From positions 3,473,385 to 3,537,384 of the forward strand of contig CP011806.1 in assembly GCA_001664505.1 (NCBI GenBank): a DNA stretch of 64,000 nucleotides, given 5' to 3'. The position numbers and the translations under genes were made by a program. Shown piece by piece: positions 13,093 through 21,345 of this stretch (the first letter of the stretch is position 1; the number at the start of each line of letters is the position of its first letter). Under the pieces are notes generated by a model. That model was given only the letters and a program-made list of their open reading frames with translations. It ran no database searches and was not told where the DNA came from. Source of the stretch: Acidobacteria bacterium Mor1. Lineage in GTDB: Bacteria > Acidobacteriota > Polarisedimenticolia > Polarisedimenticolales > Polarisedimenticolaceae.

Positions 13093-15492
13093 CTACTGGC
13101 AGACCACGTTACCGAGTTCTTGGGGGCGGTCGCAGCCGGGGGTGCCCACATCCTCCGGCCGTTGGTTGCCTTGGCTGTCCAATCCGTAGGTGCCTTCGGC
13201 GTTGCCGTTCTCGCCGGCGACCAGGAAGAAGTGACTTCCGGGGCCGGGGTTGAAGCTGGCATTGCCGGCCAGGCCGAGGCCACAGAAAGCCTGGTCGTAG
13301 CCGTAGGTACCCACCTGACTCAAGGGGCCGCTATAGATCGTGTGGCTGGTGGCGTCGCAGGCGTTGCCGTAGCTGACCTGGATCTCACCGGTCGCCTTGT
13401 TGTAGCCGGTGACCACCATCGACTGGCTCTCGCCGGGCGTTCCGGCGTCGACCACGTCGCCCTGGTTGCGCGGCTTGAGCTCGTTCTGTCCGAGCCGCCG
13501 GGTTACCACCCCGGTGACGGTCAACAGCTCACCGGGGACGATGCCGGCGGTATCGATGCCGGTGTCGGGATCGATGAACACGGTCAGCGACTGAGACAAC
13601 GGCAACCCGAGGTCCGACACCAGGTTGAAGCGGAAGTTCGCCACCGGACCGGCGACGAAACCCTGAACCCGCATCAACGAACCGATCGTCTCGTAGATCA
13701 GCCCATCAGCAGGATCTTGAATCGGCAACCGCGGCAGGGACGAGACATCCCGCTGGGTGAACGACGACACCGGAGAGAGGCGGATCTCGCCGAGGATGTC
13801 GGACACGGTTCCGTTGACGACGACCTCATCGCCGAGGGCAGCCGGTGCGCCGCTGGCCAGCACCTGGATACCGCCGGAGCAGTCCTGCACGTAGCGGGTG
13901 TTGGCGTCGTAGGTCCCCGGCGCCACGGTCACGACACCGCGGATCTGGACCTGCTGACCGTCGAAGGGTGAGTTGGGGCTGCCGCCGACATCGTAGGCCT
14001 GGATATCGTCGATCAACACCGAGCCCTGGGACGGGCTGCACGTAACCGGGTTCTGCTGGCGCAGGCCGTCTTCGGCCATGCGACGCTGGATGAAACGGCG
14101 GGCCTGATCGAGATCCGCCCGGTTGAACGCGGCACAGTAGTAGCCGCCGCTGATCCGGGCGATTTCCGCCAGGTCCTGACTCTCCTGATCGACGATCTCG
14201 GTGTTGCAGAAGTCATCTTGGCCGTCCCCATCTCCCGAAGGACCGTCGCCGGAAAGGCCGTCGCCGGCTCCCAGGCTCGTCCCGCTGTAGTTACCCATGT
14301 CGATGATGAAGAAGGTCACGCCGTCGGCAGAAGCCTGCTCGGCCACCATGCCGGCGTCGGTGCAGGAATCGGCTCCGCCGCAGTAACCGGCGGGACAGTC
14401 GGCGCTACAGACATTGTCGCTCGCGTTCTCCAGCCGGTCGGTGATCATGAACACGTTGCTCGGTGCGATCTCCGCCGCCTTGCCGATGGCGCAGCACATC
14501 GACTCCCACATCGGCGTGCCGCCGCAGGGCGAGGTCGCGTTGACCGCGGCCTGCAGCGAGACCACGTCGTCGGTCCAGTCTTCCAGCAGCTCATAGCCGT
14601 CCCGGGCCGGCGCACATCCTGCGCTCTCGGCAAAGGCGGTCACGCTGATCACGTTGTCGGCAAAGTCGTCGATGTAGGCGTTGGCCGTCTCCTTGGCGTC
14701 GTCCATCCGGCTGTCGGCGTTCATCGAACCGGTCTGGTCGATCAGCAGCGTCGTCGGCTGCTCGGGGTAGAGGCACTGGGCCGCCGCCTGATCGTCGGGT
14801 TCGAGGGTGCGGCTCCCGGGCTGCCCAGCCGTACAGAAGTAGCCGCCGCACATGGTCGGCCGGGTCGCTGTCGAGCCGATGCACGAAGCCTCGGTGTGAT
14901 GGATCCCGATGCCGTGACCGACCTCGTGGGTCTGAGTCGATTGGAAGTCGAAGTTGGTGCAGTCGAGACTCAGCTCCCAGCTGTCTGCGGAGTCGAACAC
15001 GATGTCGGCGTCGATGATCTCCCCTTCGGGCAGGTTCTCGGTCAGGATCGTGACCGCCAGGGTTCCCCCGGCGGCGCCCAGGGAACCGGCGCACGCCGCG
15101 GTGTCCGGCACCGGATCGAAGAACAGGGTGGTGTTGATCCCATCGGCGGCGATCCGCGCCGTGGTCTCCCCCTGGTAGGCGAACTTGATGATGGCGAAGG
15201 GCACATCCTCCCAGGCCTGAAATGCGGCCTGGGTGCCGTTGATGATATCCGCCTGGGTAATCGGCGACGCCCCCGCATCGGCCGCGGCGTCTTCGTTGAC
15301 CCAGTAGGGAATGTTCGAGCTGCCCTTGAACCAGCGCAGCAGGGTGGCGTCTGCGCCACAGGCGACCAGGGCGCCGGCGCAGTAGGTGCCGTCCACCGCC
15401 TGGGCTTCGATCAACCGGGCCGTGTGGCCTGCGGTCGAGAGGACCAGCAGACAGAGAACGAGGGCGACGATGCGAACGGTGGTGCGATGCAT
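13093..15492 (-). CDS. Secreted matrixin-type metalloprotease with vWA and OB-fold-like regions
   Basis: About 799 residues. A signal peptide (MHRTTVRIVALVLCLLVLST) is followed by a matrixin-like metalloprotease domain with the zinc site HEVGHGIGIHH (about 187-197), then a von Willebrand A domain starting LLIDQTGSM (a variant DxTxS MIDAS, about 249) and running to about 470, an OB-fold-like region (about 500-680, IRGVVTVAPGTYD, VVVNGTVSDILGEI, VTGVVTRRLGQNEL), and a C-terminal Cys-rich module with FFLVAGENGNAEGTYGLDSQ that recurs in other secreted proteins here. ATG at 15492 has AGGAG 6 bases upstream; GTG directly before it is possible. It is second in an operon with 15503-16045. Probably cell-surface or extracellular; substrate unknown. 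Confidence 0.85.
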   Translation of the reverse strand: MHRTTVRIVALVLCLLVLSTAGHTARLIEAQAVDGTYCAGALVACGADATLLRWFKGSSNIPYWVNEDAAADAGASPITQADIINGTQAAFQAWEDVPFAIIKFAYQGETTARIAADGINTTLFFDPVPDTAACAGSLGAAGGTLAVTILTENLPEGEIIDADIVFDSADSWELSLDCTNFDFQSTQTHEVGHGIGIHHTEASCIGSTATRPTMCGGYFCTAGQPGSRTLEPDDQAAAQCLYPEQPTTLLIDQTGSMNADSRMDDAKETANAYIDDFADNVISVTAFAESAGCAPARDGYELLEDWTDDVVSLQAAVNATSPCGGTPMWESMCCAIGKAAEIAPSNVFMITDRLENASDNVCSADCPAGYCGGADSCTDAGMVAEQASADGVTFFIIDMGNYSGTSLGAGDGLSGDGPSGDGDGQDDFCNTEIVDQESQDLAEIARISGGYYCAAFNRADLDQARRFIQRRMAEDGLRQQNPVTCSPSQGSVLIDDIQAYDVGGSPNSPFDGQQVQIRGVVTVAPGTYDANTRYVQDCSGGIQVLASGAPAALGDEVVVNGTVSDILGEIRLSPVSSFTQRDVSSLPRLPIQDPADGLIYETIGSLMRVQGFVAGPVANFRFNLVSDLGLPLSQSLTVFIDPDTGIDTAGIVPGELLTVTGVVTRRLGQNELKPRNQGDVVDAGTPGESQSMVVTGYNKATGEIQVSYGNACDATSHTIYSGPLSQVGTYGYDQAFCGLGLAGNASFNPGPGSHFFLVAGENGNAEGTYGLDSQGNQRPEDVGTPGCDRPQELGNVVCQ

Positions 15493-15502
15493 CACGCTCT
15501 CC

Positions 15503-16045
15503 TTATCGCCGGGTCGAGGAACGCACGGCTTGCCGCAGTTCCTCGAGGGTCTGGGGGAAGGCGGTCAGATCGCCGGGCGCGAGATAGTGAATGCCGCTCA
15601 GGTCGCGGCGGACGCCGGGCTCGCCTCCGTCGCGCACGATCTCGAACTTGCCTTCGGCCAGGTTGACCACGTCGAAGGTGCCGACGCCGTTGGCCTTGAG
15701 GAACAGCAGCACTTCCTCGCCGGAGCCCATGCACGGCGCACCGAGCACGCGGGTGCGAATGCCCTCGTGAACGCCACCGTAGAGTTTCAGTGTGATCGCG
15801 TCACCGGCGGCGCCCTTGAGGCGGTCGCTGACGTCGACGTGGATGTAAGTAAAGATCCGGTCGTTCTCGCGCACCGACTCCATCGACTGCACGGTGCCTT
15901 CAACCACCAGATCCGAGCGATCCCGCAACTCGTCGACACTCAACGGACTGAGCGCCGACGTGGCCATCGCGGCGGGAACCAGAAACAGACAGAACAACAA
16001 CAGAGACAACATGGCGACAACGCGCCTTGAAAGACGCAAACCCAT
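15503..16045 (-). CDS. Exported protein partnered with the matrixin-like protease
   Basis: About 180 residues from ATG 16045, with AAGGAGT upstream; the longer open frame would hide the signal peptide (RRVVAMLSLLLFCLFLVPAAMA). The mature protein begins LSVDELRDRSDLVVEGTVQSMES and continues with beta strands (RIFTYIHVDVSDRLKG, then AITLKLYGG) that resemble small OB-like or beta-barrel domains. It ends 10 bases before the start of the 13093-15492 gene, so the two are co-transcribed; a role as accessory, chaperone or inhibitor of that protease is possible but unproven. I do not know a functional name for the family. Confidence 0.75.
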   Translation of the reverse strand: MGLRLSRRVVAMLSLLLFCLFLVPAAMATSALSPLSVDELRDRSDLVVEGTVQSMESVRENDRIFTYIHVDVSDRLKGAAGDAITLKLYGGVHEGIRTRVLGAPCMGSGEEVLLFLKANGVGTFDVVNLAEGKFEIVRDGGEPGVRRDLSGIHYLAPGDLTAFPQTLEELRQAVRSSTRR

Positions 16046-16296
16046 ACACGACTCCTTTTCTGGTCTTCGTATTCGCGCCCCTGGTCGAGCGCGTGCCTTC
16101 ACCGACGGGCCTGGATGACGGGCGGCCGTACTTGTCTAGTCGGGCGGCCCCCGGTTTTCTCGCGAACGTTTTTCAGAAAAGGAGAGCGGACGATTTGGTA
16201 AGAACGATTTACTGAAAACGAGATGTCCCTTCGCGTCACGCGGCGTCGTTATTCCAGGTAGGCCCCGAATGGACACCCGACTCCGGGAGGGCCGAT
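16046..16296. promoter_or_regulatory. Divergent promoter region between matrixin operon and sigma factor
   Basis: 251 bases between two divergently read genes; it must hold promoters for both. It is more AT-rich near 16165-16220 and contains TTTTCAG (16170-16176) and CTGAAAA (16212-16218) as an inverted pair, a possible regulator site. No confident -35/-10 pair was found by eye. Confidence 0.35.
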
Positions 16297-16893
16297 ATGC
16301 GCGTCTACCATCCCCCGCAGAGCCCCGCCGACCGGCGCGCCCAGGAGCTGCGCAACACCGTCCACTGCGTTGTGAGACGGTTGCTTCCCACGCGCTTTCT
16401 CAATGAAGTCGACGATCTCTCGCAACAGGTGTTGCTGGCAACGCTGCAGGCTTGCCGCGACGGCCGTGTGGCGAAACCGTTGAGTTACGCCATCGGTGTG
16501 GCGCGCAAGCGGGTGGCAAGCCTGTTGCGCCGCGGGGCTCGAGAGGAGTCACTGGATCGCGACGACACGCTGTCGTCGGACTCACTCGTTGCGAATGCGG
16601 AACGCACCCCTGCCCGGCAGTTGGAAGCTACGGAGCAAGCGGCGGAGTTGAAACAGGCTTTGGGGAGACTGAAACCGTTGGAACGCGCTCTGCTCGAATT
16701 GCGCTTCGTCGACGGGCTGAGCAACCGTCAAGCGGCGGCTCGCTTGTGCATCAGCCCGGTGACATCGAGCCGCGTCAAGTACGACGCTTTGCAGAAGTTG
16801 CGGCGTTTTCTGGTCCGGGCGGCGCGCGCGCCTGCGGTTCGCCCCTCGGTGCGGCGCCAAGCTCGATTCTCAGTTCACTCGCTCGGCCCCTGA
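16297..16893 (+). CDS. ECF-like sigma factor
   Basis: 198 residues, ECF-type sigma factor. A sigma-2-like region (about 15-80, EVDDLSQQVLLATLQACRDG, and YAIGVARKRVASLLRR) is followed by sigma-4 (about 118-170, LKPLERALLELRFVDGLSNR, AARLCISPVTSSRVKYDALQ). A GGGAGGG site 6 bases before the ATG fixes the start. No anti-sigma gene follows; the next genes are a VapBC pair on the other strand. The tail beyond 175 is basic and Pro/Arg-rich. It lies divergently from the matrixin operon and might regulate it; this is inference from position only. Confidence 0.82.
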   Translation: MRVYHPPQSPADRRAQELRNTVHCVVRRLLPTRFLNEVDDLSQQVLLATLQACRDGRVAKPLSYAIGVARKRVASLLRRGAREESLDRDDTLSSDSLVANAERTPARQLEATEQAAELKQALGRLKPLERALLELRFVDGLSNRQAAARLCISPVTSSRVKYDALQKLRRFLVRAARAPAVRPSVRRQARFSVHSLGP

Positions 16894-16915
16894 GAGCAGA
16901 GCAGCGCCTCTTGGT

Positions 16916-17296
16916 TCACAGACGATAGGGAACCACGACGAAATTGAAGCGGCGTTTCGAGAAATCCTTCTCGTTCCTCGTGGCCAACTTCAGTCCGTGA
17001 TGGACCGCTGCGGCCGCTTGAAGTGCGTCCGGCAGGCGCAGCCGCCCGGAGCGACGCAACTCCGCGGCCAGGTCAGCAACGGCGGCATCGATCGGGATCG
17101 TCAGGAAGCTGTCGAGTAGCTGGCGGGGTGCGTCGGCATCGGCCGGCTTGAAGCCGGTCATCACCTCGGCGCGGGTGATGGCCGAGATCCGCGCCTGCCC
17201 GGCTACGTCTCGAAGGTAGTCGGTCGCGGCTTGGATGCCGTTGAAGTGGTCGATCAGGATGACGGAGTCGAGCAGAACCCCGCTACCACTCTCCAC
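16916..17296 (-). CDS. vapC: VapC-type PIN-domain toxin
   Basis: Ribonuclease toxin of a type II toxin-antitoxin pair. 126 residues with the PIN acidic residues visible: D in LLDSVILIDHF (N-terminus), E in ITRAEVMTGF (about 44), D in LPDALQAAAAV (about 90) and N/D in LATRNEKDF (about 110). The GTG start at 17296 overlaps the antitoxin's 3' end by 14 bases and has AGGAG 7 bases upstream. Toxic activity would be cleavage of tRNA or rRNA; the specific target cannot be read from sequence. Confidence 0.9.
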   Translation of the reverse strand: MESGSGVLLDSVILIDHFNGIQAATDYLRDVAGQARISAITRAEVMTGFKPADADAPRQLLDSFLTIPIDAAVADLAAELRRSGRLRLPDALQAAAAVHHGLKLATRNEKDFSKRRFNFVVVPYRL

Positions 17297-17513
17297 GGAT
17301 CCGCTCCTGGTAGTCGAGGCCGTCCTCGTGCTTCCAGATTCCGGAGGTGCGCTTCAGAAGCTCGTCCCGCTCGGGACGAGAGAGCTTGTTGTGTTCGCGC
17401 AGCAAGCGGACAGCGCGGCGGATAAGTTCGGTCATGGGTACGCCTTCTTCGGAGGCACGGGCGTCGAGCCAGTCCTTGTCAGCCTGTTCAAGCGAGATGA
17501 CGGTTCGAACCAT
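17283..17513 (-). CDS. vapB: VapB-type ribbon-helix-helix antitoxin
   Basis: 76-residue partner of the VapC toxin. The N-terminus MVRTVISLEQADKDWLDARA followed by PMTELIRRAVRLLRE is a typical ribbon-helix-helix (CopG/MetJ-like) DNA-binding fold; the C-terminal third (SGIWKHEDGLDYQERIRGEW) would wrap around the toxin. It is first in the operon and overlaps the toxin gene. An 8-bp inverted repeat over the promoter (17523-17548) is the likely autoregulatory site. Confidence 0.88.
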   Translation of the reverse strand: MVRTVISLEQADKDWLDARASEEGVPMTELIRRAVRLLREHNKLSRPERDELLKRTSGIWKHEDGLDYQERIRGEW

Positions 17514-17522
17514 GGGGACCTC

Positions 17523-17565
17523 GATATCAATATACGCCGTTTGATATCAGTTGGCCAACTACCCT
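17523..17565 (-). promoter_or_regulatory. VapBC promoter and operator
   Basis: Inverted repeat GATATCAA (17523-17530) and TTGATATC (17541-17548), arms 8 bp, centres 18 bp apart. On the minus strand a TTGGCC / 18-bp spacer / TATATT promoter-like pair overlaps the repeat, and the antitoxin ATG follows about 16 bases later. The layout fits repression by VapB or VapBC bound over the promoter. Confidence 0.6.
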
Positions 17566-17617
17566 CCGCCTCGACTGACCGAGGCGCTGAGCCGGCGATA
17601 AGGCGACGGCAGTGACG

Positions 17618-17646
17618 GGGCCCGCCGGTCCGTCACCGACGGGCCC
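17618..17646 (-). terminator. GC-rich hairpin after the Trp-repeat protein gene
   Basis: GGGCCCGCCGG and CCGACGGGCCC pair with one mismatch around a 7-base loop, 20 bases after the stop at 17667 on the minus strand. No T-run follows, so termination is only probable. Confidence 0.35.
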
Positions 17647-17666
17647 TTCCGCTCACTCATCGCGGA

Positions 17667-18518
17667 TCAGTTCGCGCAGTCGTTCCCCGAAAGCAACACC
17701 TCGTCATCCCGGGTGCCCACCTGGCCTCCCCCGCTGACCGAGTACGACCCGCTGCCGCCGCAGTTCTGGCTCCGCACCAAAAAGAACTGCGACCCACCGG
17801 CGGGTGCCAGGGCGTCGAGGGTGGTCCGGTTGTCGTCGACGCAGCCACTGGTACAAGCGGCGAAATCGCCCCCGGATGTCCGCAGGCAGTCAAGATCACC
17901 GACGACGATGTCTGACCCCGTCGCCGGATCGACCCGGTCCCAGCTGAGCAGAGGCACCCCCGCCGCAAGGTCCACCATGAGCTCCGGCTCATCGGTCGGG
18001 GCTGCCGGCAGCGGATCGCAGCTCCACTTCGACCGCACCCGGTAGTCCACCGTGGCGCAGCTCCCGGTGTTCTCACAGCTGAAGCTGATCCAGCCCAGGT
18101 TCTCGGACCAGGCGTAGCCGGCAAGTTCGCCGGTGGTCAGGCTGACGGTCACGCCGGAGGTGGCGGGGCCGAAGTTGATCCAGCCGCTGTTCTCGGACCA
18201 GGCGAAGCCCGAGAGCGCTCCGTTGCCGTCGTGAGCCACGCCGTAGTCCACCGTGGCGCAACTGAGGGTGTTCTTACAGGAAAGGCTGACCCAGCCGGTG
18301 TTCTCACCCCAAATCCAGCCTGACAGTTCATCGTCGCCGACCTGCACCCCCGGGCCGCCGGGACCCGAGGGTTGAGCGTTGAACCAGCCGGCGTTCTCGC
18401 CGTAGGCGTACTGCTGGCCGGTGGCGTCCGGGTCGATGTTCTCGGCGAACGCTGTGCCCATCGTCACGGCGAGCAGTATCGCCGCGACCGCCGCGGCCCG
18501 TTGATAGGGCCGGCTCAT
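17667..18518 (-). CDS. Secreted GWI-repeat protein with Cys-ended C-terminal module
   Basis: 283 residues with a signal peptide (ending MGTAFA). Residues ~35-165 contain four copies of a short repeat around the motif (S/G)EN(S/T/A/L)GW(I/V/F) (YGENAGWFN, GENTGWVSLSC, WSENSGWINFGP, WSENLGWISFSC), two of them followed by CxNTxSCATVDY. The C-terminal half is an fn3-like region ending FFLVRSQNCGGSGSYSVSGG and a final Cys, the same module seen in the secreted proteins at 13093, 58063 and 59284. The start overlaps the stop of the upstream gene (18515-19345) by ATGA, so the two form an operon. Probably surface-attached; function unknown. Confidence 0.8.
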   Translation of the reverse strand: MSRPYQRAAAVAAILLAVTMGTAFAENIDPDATGQQYAYGENAGWFNAQPSGPGGPGVQVGDDELSGWIWGENTGWVSLSCKNTLSCATVDYGVAHDGNGALSGFAWSENSGWINFGPATSGVTVSLTTGELAGYAWSENLGWISFSCENTGSCATVDYRVRSKWSCDPLPAAPTDEPELMVDLAAGVPLLSWDRVDPATGSDIVVGDLDCLRTSGGDFAACTSGCVDDNRTTLDALAPAGGSQFFLVRSQNCGGSGSYSVSGGGQVGTRDDEVLLSGNDCAN

Positions 18519-19345
18519 GGTGCGTTGTTGTGGAAGAGCTGGGTGTCGGAACCGCCGACGATGTTCCCGCCGAGATTGCCGTGGAGGTTGCAGCCGATGA
18601 TCAGATGGCGGCCGGCGAGCCTCAGGCCGGCGCCGTTGTTCGAGATCGCGGTCAACCCGCGCACCGCTGAGTTGGAACCGCTGGCTTCGATGCCGTCACC
18701 GGTGTTGAAATCCGCGACGCAGCCGTCGTAGGAGGAGTCGGCGCCGCCGACGATGCCGTCTCCGGTGTTGTTCGAGGCGATGGTGCGATAGACCAGCGAC
18801 CCACGGCCGACGTTCACGCCACCGCCACCGTTTTCCGTCGCCGTGCACTCCAGAACCATCGAGCGCCGCTGGGGTGGAGTCACCGACGTCGACCCGAGGC
18901 GAATACCGAAGTCTCCGTTGTTTATCGCACGGATGTCCCGCACGGTACCGGCGTTGACCGTCTCGGCATCGATGCCGTCCTGACCCCAGTCGCGGACCAA
19001 CCCGTGCTGAATGGTGATGCCTTCCCGGTTTCCGGTGACCCGAATCCCGTCGAGGCTTCCCGCCACCCCGACCAGGGCGAACCCCTCGAGATCCAAGGTC
19101 ACGTAGTCGGCGTCGATGGTGATGCCGTTGGATCCCGAGGTGCCGGTCAACACCCCGGTCACGTAGTACGACCCCGAGCTGGTGATCGTGAACGGCAGAC
19201 TTCCGATCGGGGTGCGCGGCTCGACCCGGTCGAGCGGCTTCATCGTCGGCGCCGGTGCTCCGGAGGGTTCCAGATCACCGGCCACCACCGGCAGCAGACA
19301 GAAAGACAGAGTTGCGACAAGCGACAGCTTTCGCATGTTGAGCAT
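18515..19345 (-). CDS. Secreted right-handed beta-helix protein
   Basis: 276 residues from the ATG at 19345, which follows an AGGGGG site and gives a signal peptide (LSLVATLSFCLLPVVAG). After a short Pro-rich linker the protein enters a region of stacked short repeats (ITIDADYVTLDLEGFALVG, IRVTGNREGITIQHGLVRDW, IRAINNGDFGIRLGS, CTATENGGGGVNVG, TIASNNTGDGIVGG and so on), typical of the pectate-lyase-like parallel beta-helix (NosD/PbH1) fold. No lyase catalytic residues are identifiable. First gene of a two-gene operon with 17667-18518. The open frame extends upstream without a ribosome-binding site. Confidence 0.82.
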   Translation of the reverse strand: MLNMRKLSLVATLSFCLLPVVAGDLEPSGAPAPTMKPLDRVEPRTPIGSLPFTITSSGSYYVTGVLTGTSGSNGITIDADYVTLDLEGFALVGVAGSLDGIRVTGNREGITIQHGLVRDWGQDGIDAETVNAGTVRDIRAINNGDFGIRLGSTSVTPPQRRSMVLECTATENGGGGVNVGRGSLVYRTIASNNTGDGIVGGADSSYDGCVADFNTGDGIEASGSNSAVRGLTAISNNGAGLRLAGRHLIIGCNLHGNLGGNIVGGSDTQLFHNNAP

Positions 19346-19551
19346 GTGTGCCCCCTTGCGAGTCGCGAGAACGACCGTCTCGCGACGGTGAGAGTTGTGC
19401 TGACTTGAGAAGCGTCCGAATGGACTCAAAGTTGTGTGAGGCGAGGCTAACGGTGGCGAGAGTGCGGAGTCAATCGAATTGAGTTGCTGAATCGCCAAAC
19501 AAGAAGAAGCCGGCTTCGCTTTCCCAAGGTCGCAACAGGAGGCAGCTCAAC

Positions 19552-19569
19552 AGTCCGCGTTCGCGGACG
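19552..19569. repeat. 18-bp palindrome family, copy 1
   Basis: AGTCCGCGTTCGCGGACG, one base off the family consensus AGTCYGCGTTYGCRGACT. Intergenic, just beyond the stop of the acetyltransferase gene at 19605. Arms form an 8-bp stem. Confidence 0.5.
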
Positions 19570-19604
19570 CCGTCCCGTGCTTCCCGCTACCGCAGCGATC
19601 TCGC

Positions 19605-20396
19605 TCAGCCTCGAAGCTGGTAGGAGACCCACTCGCCGAAGGGCTTGAACCCCAACTTGGCGAAGAACGGCTCGGCGTCGCCGGTCTGCAGGATCACCCG
19701 CTCGAGGCCGAGTTCCCGGGCATCGAGCAGTGCCTGGCCGATGAGCGCCCGGGAAAGTCCGCGTTTGCGGACTGAGGGGATGGTCGCGACGTTGTAGAGC
19801 CCGCCGACCTTACCGGTCACCGTCAACTCGGCGGTGGCGACCGCTTCGTTGTCCAGATAGCCGACGTACAGCCGCACGGGACACTCCGGCTTGTAGAGCG
19901 CCGGGGTCACCGCCTGGTAGTAGCGCGGGAAGGTCACATCCGGCGGCTCGAACAAGCGTCCCAGTGTGCGGGAGTAGTTGACGATGTGCTCTGCCCCGCG
20001 GGCATGCATCACCTGGTAGTCGTCGGGCAGGGTGTCGGCGGCCTGGAAGCCCGAGGGGTCGTACTCCATCAGCACCAGCCGCTCATCCTCGACGAAGCCG
20101 GCATCGGTCAACGCCTCGGCCAGGCCGGCCGGCGTGTCCGCGGGGCCGATCCACCAGGTGAAAGGCTGCTTCTCCTTGGCGTAGTAGGCCTTGACCAGCT
20201 CGATGCGCGAGCTGAGCTTGTCGGGGGCGACGCGTGCCCGGCAGACCACGTTGAAGGCGTCGTTGGGCTGGCCGGAATCGACGATTGTCAGATCGTCGGT
20301 GGAGGCGACCCGCATGCCCCAGGTGCGCCGGGCCGCCCAGCCGGAGTGTTCGACGAAGTTGTCGCCGGCTGCAGCTTGAAGTGCTTCCTTGTTCAT
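19605..20396 (-). CDS. GNAT-family acetyltransferase
   Basis: 263 residues. The C-terminal half is a GNAT domain: VATAELTVTGKVGGLYNVAT, then the acetyl-CoA loop region PSVRKRGLSRALIGQALLD (Q/RxxGxG/A type) and FFAKLGFKPFGEWVSYQLRG at the end. The N-terminal half is a diverged second GNAT-like region (TWWIGPADTPAGLAEALTDA then LMEYDPSGF). Substrate cannot be told. It starts 10 bases after the hemF stop and is last in the run 23632-19605. Copy 2 of the 18-bp palindrome lies inside the gene, encoding part of VRKRGLS. Confidence 0.88.
   Translation of the reverse strand: MNKEALQAAAGDNFVEHSGWAARRTWGMRVASTDDLTIVDSGQPNDAFNVVCRARVAPDKLSSRIELVKAYYAKEKQPFTWWIGPADTPAGLAEALTDAGFVEDERLVLMEYDPSGFQAADTLPDDYQVMHARGAEHIVNYSRTLGRLFEPPDVTFPRYYQAVTPALYKPECPVRLYVGYLDNEAVATAELTVTGKVGGLYNVATIPSVRKRGLSRALIGQALLDARELGLERVILQTGDAEPFFAKLGFKPFGEWVSYQLRG
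19756..19773. repeat. 18-bp palindrome family, copy 2
   Basis: AGTCCGCGTTTGCGGACT, matching the family consensus, inside the acetyltransferase coding region. Confidence 0.45.
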
Positions 20397-20406
20397 CCCA
20401 TCGCCT

Positions 20407-21345
20407 TCATACCCACGCCACCGGCTCCCGCAGCACGGCGACCAGCTCCGCCTCGGGCGAACCCGGCTCCGGCTGGTGATCGTAGACCCAGCTCACATGC
20501 GGGGGCAGCGACATCAGGATCGACTCGATGCGCCCCTTGGTCTCGAGACCGAACAGCGTGCCCCGGTCGTAGACCAGGTTAAACTCCACGTAGCGGCCGC
20601 GGCGCACCAACTGCCACTGGCGTTGGGCGTCATCGTACGCGTCGTGCATCCGCCGCTCGACGATCGGCGGGTAGGCGGCGAGAAACGCGTTGCCCGCGTC
20701 CTGCACGAAGGGGAAGTCCCCTTCCAGGTTGCCCCGCAGGTAGTCGAAGAAGATGCCGCCGACACCCCGGGCTTCGCCCCGGTGTTTGACCACGAAGTAT
20801 TCGTCGCACCACTGCTTGAAGCGCGGATAGTGTTCGGGGTCATGGGCGTCGCAGGCCTGCTTCAACGCCTGGTGGAAATGTTTCGCGTCGTCCCGATTCA
20901 GGTAGTAGGGCGTGAGGTCGGCACCACCGCCGAACCAACCGTCGAGGGGCGAGCCGTCGTCGGGCTGCACCTCGAGGTAGCGCATGTTCATGTGCACGGT
21001 GGGCACGTGAGGGCTGCGCGGATGCAGCACCAGCGAGATGCCGCAGGCGAAGAAGTCCCCTTCCCCGACCTTCATCCGTTGCGCCATCTTCTCGGGCAGG
21101 CGGCCGGCCACCGCCGAGGTGTTGACGCCCCCCTTCTCGAACACGGCGCCCTCGGCGATCACCCGAGTGATGCCGCCACCGCCGCCGGAGCGAAGGGACG
21201 CTTCGCCGGAAGGCGCGTATTCCCAGCGATCCTCCCGGAACTTCTGCTTGCCGTCCAGCCGCTCGATCTCGGCGCAGATCCGGTCCTGAAGATCCTCGAA
21301 GAACGCCTTGGCCCGCTCCCGCATCGGTGCTTGATTCCCGCTCAT
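20407..21345 (-). CDS. hemF: Oxygen-dependent coproporphyrinogen III oxidase
   Basis: Converts coproporphyrinogen III to protoporphyrinogen IX using O2 in haem synthesis; cytosolic. The 312 residues match the family length (~300) and show its conserved blocks: GGVNTSAVAG, FACGISLVLHPRSPHVPTVH, MNMRYLEV, WFGGGADLTPYYL, WCDEYFVVKHRGEARGVGGI, FFDYLRG and FNLVYDRGTLFGLETKGRIE. It overlaps the preceding deacetylase-like gene by ATGA and is followed after 10 bases by the GNAT gene. Its presence indicates growth with oxygen. Confidence 0.97.
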   Translation of the reverse strand: MSGNQAPMRERAKAFFEDLQDRICAEIERLDGKQKFREDRWEYAPSGEASLRSGGGGGITRVIAEGAVFEKGGVNTSAVAGRLPEKMAQRMKVGEGDFFACGISLVLHPRSPHVPTVHMNMRYLEVQPDDGSPLDGWFGGGADLTPYYLNRDDAKHFHQALKQACDAHDPEHYPRFKQWCDEYFVVKHRGEARGVGGIFFDYLRGNLEGDFPFVQDAGNAFLAAYPPIVERRMHDAYDDAQRQWQLVRRGRYVEFNLVYDRGTLFGLETKGRIESILMSLPPHVSWVYDHQPEPGSPEAELVAVLREPVAWV

